A stretch of DNA of 10,421 nt from Bacteroidota bacterium (GTDB lineage Bacteria; Bacteroidota; Bacteroidia; UKL13-3). The position numbers were made by a program, and so were the translations under genes. Positions 6,797 through 10,421 of the stretch are shown here, piece after piece. Where the stretch lies: assembly GCA_010027395.1 (NCBI GenBank), contig RGVD01000088.1:1-10421 (forward strand). Direction: 5' to 3'. The notes beneath the pieces were generated by a model. It was not told the origin of the DNA. It ran no database searches and saw only the letters and a list, made by a program, of their open reading frames with translations. The stretch's first letter is position 1; every line of letters starts with the position of its first letter.

Positions 6797-7694
6797 AAAA
6801 ATAGTAAAAACCTATTTTTATTTTAATACAAGCGAGAGAAAATCAATTGTTGCATTGGTTATTCTAATCATTCTTTGTATTGCTTTACCACAAGTATATT
6901 TCAAACTTTTCCCTGTTGAGAAAGTTAACATTCAAATTACTGAATTAAAAGAAAAAGAGGCTAACTTCTTTGGTGTGAATCAAACCTCAGAATCTGATGA
7001 TGAGAAAATATCAGCAACGATAAATTCAATAAACAAATTTGATCCTAACACTGCAAGTGACAAAGATTTAGCCTCATTAGGTTTTAGTTCAAAAAACATA
7101 CGAACCATTAGAAATTACCTTTCCAAAGGTGGTAGTTTCAAATTGCCCGAAGACTTAAATAAATTGTATGGTGTAGACAAGGATGTTATTGAAAAAACAA
7201 TTCCTTTGGTTGAAATTAGGAATGAAAACAAACCTTATCAAAACACCTCTTTTAAACAAGATTCACTTAAAAAAACCAAAGGCAAAAAGGTATTTGAAGT
7301 ACTTGAAATAAATGCAGCAGATTCAGAAAGCTTGGTAAAACTCTATCGAATTGGGCCAAGTTTGGCGAGCAAAATCATCAATTACCGCAACAAACTTGGT
7401 GGATTTTTAAACCTAAACCAGCTAACAGAAATTTGGGGATTTGATGAGGACATCTTATATGATTTGCAAGGAAAAATAAAGGTAGATGCAAACAGAGCCA
7501 AGCGACTAAATCTTAACAATGTGGATTTAGAAACATTAAAACAACATCCATATTATAAATTCAAGTTATCTCAAGCTATTGTCAACTACAGGCTACAACA
7601 TGGAAATTTTAAAAGCATGAATGATTTAAGAAATATTCGGATTGTAAACGACTCAATATTAAAGTTGATTAGTATTTATGGTTATGCTGATTAG
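6780..7694 (+). CDS. Membrane-anchored protein with three helix-hairpin-helix (ComEA-like) repeats
   Basis: This is a 304-residue protein. The N-terminal Lys/Arg-rich segment precedes one membrane helix (about 22-44, VALVILIILCIALPQVYF), so the N-terminus is probably cytoplasmic and the rest periplasmic. A polar linker leads to three ComEA-type units: about 87-145 (FDPNTASDKDLASLGFSS), 175-235 (EINAADSESLVKLYRIGPSL) and 242-302 (LNLNNVDLETLKQHPYYK). Each follows the pattern N-x-A/V-D, then a hairpin, then I..YR/L..GxF, and ends with a hydrophobic turn. The middle unit keeps the canonical IGPSLASKIINYR hairpin. The first (LGFSSKNIRTIRNY) and third (HPYYKFKLSQAIVNYR) lack the usual Gly-hxx-Ala form. 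ComEA proteins bind double-stranded DNA during natural uptake, so periplasmic DNA or protein binding is a fair inference, not proof. The gene overlaps the small membrane protein gene by 17 bases and converges on the two-component system 31 bases downstream. Confidence 0.85.
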   Translation: MNRKIEKIVKTYFYFNTSERKSIVALVILIILCIALPQVYFKLFPVEKVNIQITELKEKEANFFGVNQTSESDDEKISATINSINKFDPNTASDKDLASLGFSSKNIRTIRNYLSKGGSFKLPEDLNKLYGVDKDVIEKTIPLVEIRNENKPYQNTSFKQDSLKKTKGKKVFEVLEINAADSESLVKLYRIGPSLASKIINYRNKLGGFLNLNQLTEIWGFDEDILYDLQGKIKVDANRAKRLNLNNVDLETLKQHPYYKFKLSQAIVNYRLQHGNFKSMNDLRNIRIVNDSILKLISIYGYAD

Positions 7695-7725
7695 TGCTAT
7701 TGTTCACTTATCAAACCACTAAATT

Positions 7726-8775
7726 TTATAAATCGGATTTCTGTAGTGTAAAGCCAAATGTTGTCCCTTTGCCTTCGGTACTTCTCACATTCACCGTTTG
7801 CTGATGAGCTTCTATAATATGTTTTACGATGGCTAATCCTAAGCCAGTGCCTCCAAGGCCCGCTTCGCGTGCTCGGCTTTTATCTACTCTATAAAACCTT
7901 TCGAAAATTCGAGGTAAATGCTCCTGAGAAATACCATTTCCATTATCAGCAACTTCAATTAAAATATTTTCATCCATATCGTAATAAGCAGCTGTTGCAG
8001 TTCCAAATTCTTTACCATATTTAATTGAATTAATGAATAAGTTTACCAATACTTGTCTTATTCTATATCGATCGGCAAATACATAAAACGGACTATTACA
8101 ACCATCTTTTATGAGCAAACTAATTCCTCTATTTTTGGCTTTAACTTCCAATTGCTCATACACATCCTTAACCAATGCATTGATATCAAAACGTTCGGGC
8201 TCCATCATCAACTCACCACTTTCTAGCTGCGAAATTTCAAGCAAATCAGCTACTAAATCGCTCAATCGGTCTGCACTTCGTGCAGCTTTTCCTAAAAATG
8301 ATTTGTTTACGTCTTGGTCATCTATTGCTCCATCCAATAAAGTATGAATATAACCCTGAATATTGAATATAGGAGTTTTTAATTCATGCGACACATTACC
8401 CAAAAACTCTTTTCTAAATTCAGCTAGTCTTTTCAGTTGGTCGATTTCTTCCTTTTTATCTCTTGCCCAAACTATAACCTCCTTGTTCATTGCGCTTATG
8501 GGGTCGTTGGTCCAATCATAGTTTTGGAAAACAGCATCATATTTTTGGGTTTTCAAACTATGTATGGTTTTATAAATGAGTTTAATTTTCCGGTAAATAA
8601 AAAACTCTAGTGAGTAAAAAAACAAAATAAAAGTTAATCCACCCGACAACAAAAATATAATGATTGTATTAACAAAGTTAAAATCGGAAAGAAATAAATG
8701 AGTAAGACTAACAACAATAGATATAATCGAAGCAACAACAATGGCGATATAAAAAGGCTTTGGGTTCCTTATCAT
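7726..8775 (-). CDS. Sensor histidine kinase, PhoR-like
   Basis: This is a 349-residue membrane kinase. Two hydrophobic helices (about 8-30 and 34-59) are separated by only a few residues, so there is almost no periplasmic sensor domain. A HAMP-like linker (about 60-120) leads to the HisKA domain with phospho-accepting His130 in FLGNVSHELKTP. The ATP-binding domain shows the N box (VNLFINSIKYG), the G1 box (DNGNGIS), the F box (RIFERFYRVD) and the G2 box (GGTGLGLAIV), all intact. The kinase should autophosphorylate and pass phosphate to the response regulator encoded just upstream. Its ATG lies inside the regulator's stop codon (ATGA, 4-base overlap), which implies translational coupling. The pattern resembles PhoR of phosphate regulation, but no pst or phoU genes are visible, so the signal is not assigned. 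Confidence 0.95.
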   Translation of the reverse strand: MIRNPKPFYIAIVVASIISIVVSLTHLFLSDFNFVNTIIIFLLSGGLTFILFFYSLEFFIYRKIKLIYKTIHSLKTQKYDAVFQNYDWTNDPISAMNKEVIVWARDKKEEIDQLKRLAEFRKEFLGNVSHELKTPIFNIQGYIHTLLDGAIDDQDVNKSFLGKAARSADRLSDLVADLLEISQLESGELMMEPERFDINALVKDVYEQLEVKAKNRGISLLIKDGCNSPFYVFADRYRIRQVLVNLFINSIKYGKEFGTATAAYYDMDENILIEVADNGNGISQEHLPRIFERFYRVDKSRAREAGLGGTGLGLAIVKHIIEAHQQTVNVRSTEGKGTTFGFTLQKSDL

Positions 8776-9452
8776 GCTTCAAATTTATAGCCTACTCCTT
8801 TAACAGTGCCAATGTGCTCATCTCCTAGCTTTTCACGTATTTTCCGGATGTGCACATCAATAGTTCTGTCAACCACCAATACTTCATCACCCCACACTTT
8901 TTCTAAAATAAAATCGCGCGTAAATACTTTACCCGGCTTGCTAGCTAATAAAAATAATAATTCAAACTCTTTTCTAGCAAATTGTATTTTCTCACCTTTT
9001 CTAAAAACTAGAAAAGTTTCACGGTCAATAACAATATCGCCAACAGTTAATTTAGTATCAGGTTGTACTTTTTCTTTACGTCTAAGAATAGCATTCAAAC
9101 GAGTAACCAATACTCGTGGCTTAATTGGTTTAGAAATATAATCATCTGCTCCTGCTTGAAAACCAGCAATTTCACTATATTCTTCACTACGAGCTGTTAA
9201 AAAAACTATAAAGGTATTTGCAAAATCTGGATCAGACTTCATTTGCTTGCAAGCTTCTATGCCATCCATAACAGGCATCATCACATCTAATAAAATTAAA
9301 TCAGGTTTTATTTTATGTCCAATGTCTATAGCCTCTTGGCCATTATGAGCTAGATATACATCATATCCCTCTTTCTTTAAGTTGTATTGAATGAATTCTA
9401 AAATATCATTCTCATCATCAACAACTAGGACTTTAAATATGCTATTATCCAT
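8772..9452 (-). CDS. Response regulator, OmpR/PhoB family (receiver plus winged helix)
   Basis: This is a 226-residue DNA-binding response regulator. The receiver domain (about 5-122) has the acidic pair Asp12-Asp13 with Glu14 in VVDDEND, phospho-accepting Asp56 in LILLDVMMPVMDG, the switch Thr86 in FLTARSE and the conserved Lys108 in DYISKPIKPR. The C-terminal winged-helix domain (about 132-226) contains QFARKEFELLFLLASKPGKVFTR and ends VVDRTIDVHIRKIREKLGD then VKGVGYKFEA, the standard OmpR/PhoB recognition region. It should activate or repress genes in response to the kinase encoded directly downstream, with which it shares an ATGA junction. It diverges from ung across 135 bases. That region shows no clear consensus promoter on the minus strand and no other gene. 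Targets cannot be told from this window. Confidence 0.96.
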   Translation of the reverse strand: MDNSIFKVLVVDDENDILEFIQYNLKKEGYDVYLAHNGQEAIDIGHKIKPDLILLDVMMPVMDGIEACKQMKSDPDFANTFIVFLTARSEEYSEIAGFQAGADDYISKPIKPRVLVTRLNAILRRKEKVQPDTKLTVGDIVIDRETFLVFRKGEKIQFARKEFELLFLLASKPGKVFTRDFILEKVWGDEVLVVDRTIDVHIRKIREKLGDEHIGTVKGVGYKFEA

Positions 9453-9587
9453 TCGTTTTTTTTGTAAGATTCGCCTAACAGATTAACACCAATATTAAGA
9501 GAAGTTTACCAAATTGTTAATACCTATTTTGTTACTTGTTGATATATTGTGAGTTAGGATGTTAAATCAATTCATCAACTTTGTATA

Positions 9588-10256
9588 ATGTTAAAAATTC
9601 CACTAGATGAGTCATGGCATGAGTTATTAATCAAAGATTTTAGCAAAGAATATTTTATAAAACTAGAGCAATTTTTAATTGAAGAAAAAAATAGAGGATA
9701 TCAAATATTACCACCAAATTTAGAAATATTCGAGGCACTTAACAAAACACCTTTTGAAAAAGTAAAAGTAGTAATAATTGGTCAAGATCCATATCATGGG
9801 CCAATGCAAGCGCATGGGTTGTGTTTTTCGGTAAATGATGGAATTTCTATTCCACCTTCTCTTCGTAATATTTTTAAAGAATTAAAATCAGACATAAATT
9901 TTAAGATTCCTAAATCAGGTAATTTAATCTCTTGGGCACAACAAGGAGTTTTATTACTCAACTCTACTTTAACGGTTAGGTTGAATGAAGCAAACTCACA
10001 TAGCAAAATTGGGTGGCAAATTTTTACAGATAAAATTATTAGTGAAGTAAGTTCAAAAAAGGAAAATATTGTATTTATCTTGTGGGGTGCCCATGCTCAA
10101 AATAAACTAAGCTTGATTGACAAAAACAAACATTTGGTTTTACAGAGTGCTCACCCGTCACCTCTGTCAGCCTCACGCGGATTCTTTGGTTGTAAGCACT
10201 TCTCAAAAACAAATAAATATTTAATAAACAAAAACATTGAACCTATAAATTGGTAA
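9588..10256 (+). CDS. ung: Uracil-DNA glycosylase, family 1
   Basis: UNG removes uracil from DNA, starting base-excision repair. The product is 222 residues, a normal bacterial length. Motif 1 is VVIIGQDPYHGPMQAHGLCF, with water-activating Asp67 and the Tyr69/His70 pair. The Ser/Pro loop is IPPSLRNIFKEL (88-99). The uracil-recognition strand GVLLLNSTLTV has Asn125. The minor-groove insertion loop HPSPLSASRGFFGCKHF starts at catalytic His189. All key residues are intact. The start at 9588 was chosen because MLKIPLDESW aligns with the usual N-terminus and no other Met suits. The gene is single, divergent from the two-component system, and ends 33 bases before a strong hairpin terminator. It is more AT-rich than its neighbours but shows no sign of transfer. 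Confidence 0.97.
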   Translation: MLKIPLDESWHELLIKDFSKEYFIKLEQFLIEEKNRGYQILPPNLEIFEALNKTPFEKVKVVIIGQDPYHGPMQAHGLCFSVNDGISIPPSLRNIFKELKSDINFKIPKSGNLISWAQQGVLLLNSTLTVRLNEANSHSKIGWQIFTDKIISEVSSKKENIVFILWGAHAQNKLSLIDKNKHLVLQSAHPSPLSASRGFFGCKHFSKTNKYLINKNIEPINW

Positions 10257-10289
10257 TTATTAAATTATCTATTCAGAGAATCATCAACA

Positions 10290-10323
10290 AAAAGCCCGTT
10301 TAACATTCGTTAAACGGGCTTTT
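10290..10323. terminator. Bidirectional intrinsic terminator between ung and the convergent partial gene
   Basis: A perfect 14-base-pair stem (10290-10303 paired with 10310-10323) carries the core GCCCG/CGGGC and closes over the six-base loop CATTCG. A T-rich run (GCTTTTGATTTATTG) follows on the plus strand. The mirrored A-rich run (CAACAAAAAGC) gives a T-run on the minus strand. It sits 33 bases after the ung stop and 31 bases after the stop of the minus-strand partial gene, so it should end transcription from both. Confidence 0.9.
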
Positions 10324-10354
10324 GATTTATTGTTTGTTTCTAATAATCTTTCGA

Positions 10355-10421
10355 TTATTTTTTGTTTCTCTCTTTTAGCTTTTTGATACCGTATCCGATA
10401 CCTGCTACTGCTAAAATCGAC
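10355..10421 (-). CDS. 3' end of a small hydrophobic protein, possibly with a C-terminal sorting tail (cut by window edge)
   Basis: On the minus strand the frame reads S-I-L-A-V-A-G-I-G-Y-G-I-K-K-L-K-E-R-N-K-K and stops at TAA (10355-10357); everything upstream is outside the window. A short hydrophobic Gly/Ala-rich segment ending in a Lys/Arg cluster is what C-terminal membrane or sorting tails look like. It resembles, from memory, the small Bacteroidota proteins ending in a PID-type sorting tail, although the diagnostic Pro-Ile-Asp would lie outside this window. The position next to a bidirectional terminator, convergent to ung, supports a real gene end. The other minus-strand frame here gives a charged peptide without recognisable character. 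Confidence 0.6.
   Translation of the reverse strand, partial: SILAVAGIGYGIKKLKERNKK

Noticed and set aside
8806..9141. Plus-strand open frame of 111 codons opposite the response regulator
   Set aside because: It is antisense to an intact OmpR/PhoB-family gene and its Ser/Thr/Asn-rich translation has no family character.
9490..9497. Minus-strand TAATATTG as a possible promoter for the two-component operon
   Set aside because: It has one mismatch in the conserved TTTG and no -33 element at proper spacing.
9584..9589. TATAAT at the ung start looking like a sigma-70 -10 box
   Set aside because: It overlaps the start codon, and Bacteroidota do not use this consensus for the primary sigma factor.
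10342..10359. Perfect 7-base-pair hairpin (AATAATC / GATTATT) over the stop codon of the right-edge gene
   Set aside because: It is AT-only apart from one pair and has no T-run on the minus strand. The GC-rich hairpin at 10290-10323 is the convincing terminator.

Overview
The low G+C content, promoter-like TAnnTTTG boxes in place of standard -10 elements, the absence of strong Shine-Dalgarno sequences and the protein families present all suggest a member of the Bacteroidota. The genus cannot be told from the sequence. The window is mostly ordinary core genome. I see no phage, insertion sequence, CRISPR array, tRNA or rRNA, and no gene-free stretch longer than about 160 bases.

Layout, left to right. 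A minus-strand pair comes first: dapD (lysine and diaminopimelate synthesis), then 32 bases further on a GT4-type glycosyltransferase cut by the left edge. Diverging from dapD is a plus-strand gene fusing a GNAT acetyltransferase to a nitrilase-superfamily amidohydrolase. Its reading frame runs unusually far and overlaps the start of a small secreted, probably outer-membrane, beta-barrel protein. Convergent to that is argS (minus). Diverging from argS is an RmlD-like sugar-nucleotide reductase (plus). Next come a 48-residue single-pass membrane protein and a membrane-anchored protein with three helix-hairpin-helix (ComEA-like) repeats, whose reading frames overlap by 17 bases. Convergent to these is a PhoB/PhoR-type two-component pair on the minus strand, response regulator first, joined by an ATGA overlap. 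Last is ung (uracil-DNA glycosylase, plus), a strong bidirectional terminator, and the 3' end of a convergent minus-strand gene. That gene encodes a Gly-rich hydrophobic C-terminus ending in basic residues.

The genes do not form one pathway. They are housekeeping units (dapD, argS, ung, two-component system) with a few less-studied envelope or accessory genes between them. The most interesting items are the acetyltransferase-amidohydrolase fusion and its overrunning C-terminus, the unlisted 48-residue membrane protein overlapping the helix-hairpin-helix gene, and the partial gene at the right edge that resembles a C-terminal protein-sorting tail. I do not see a clearly new multi-gene system.
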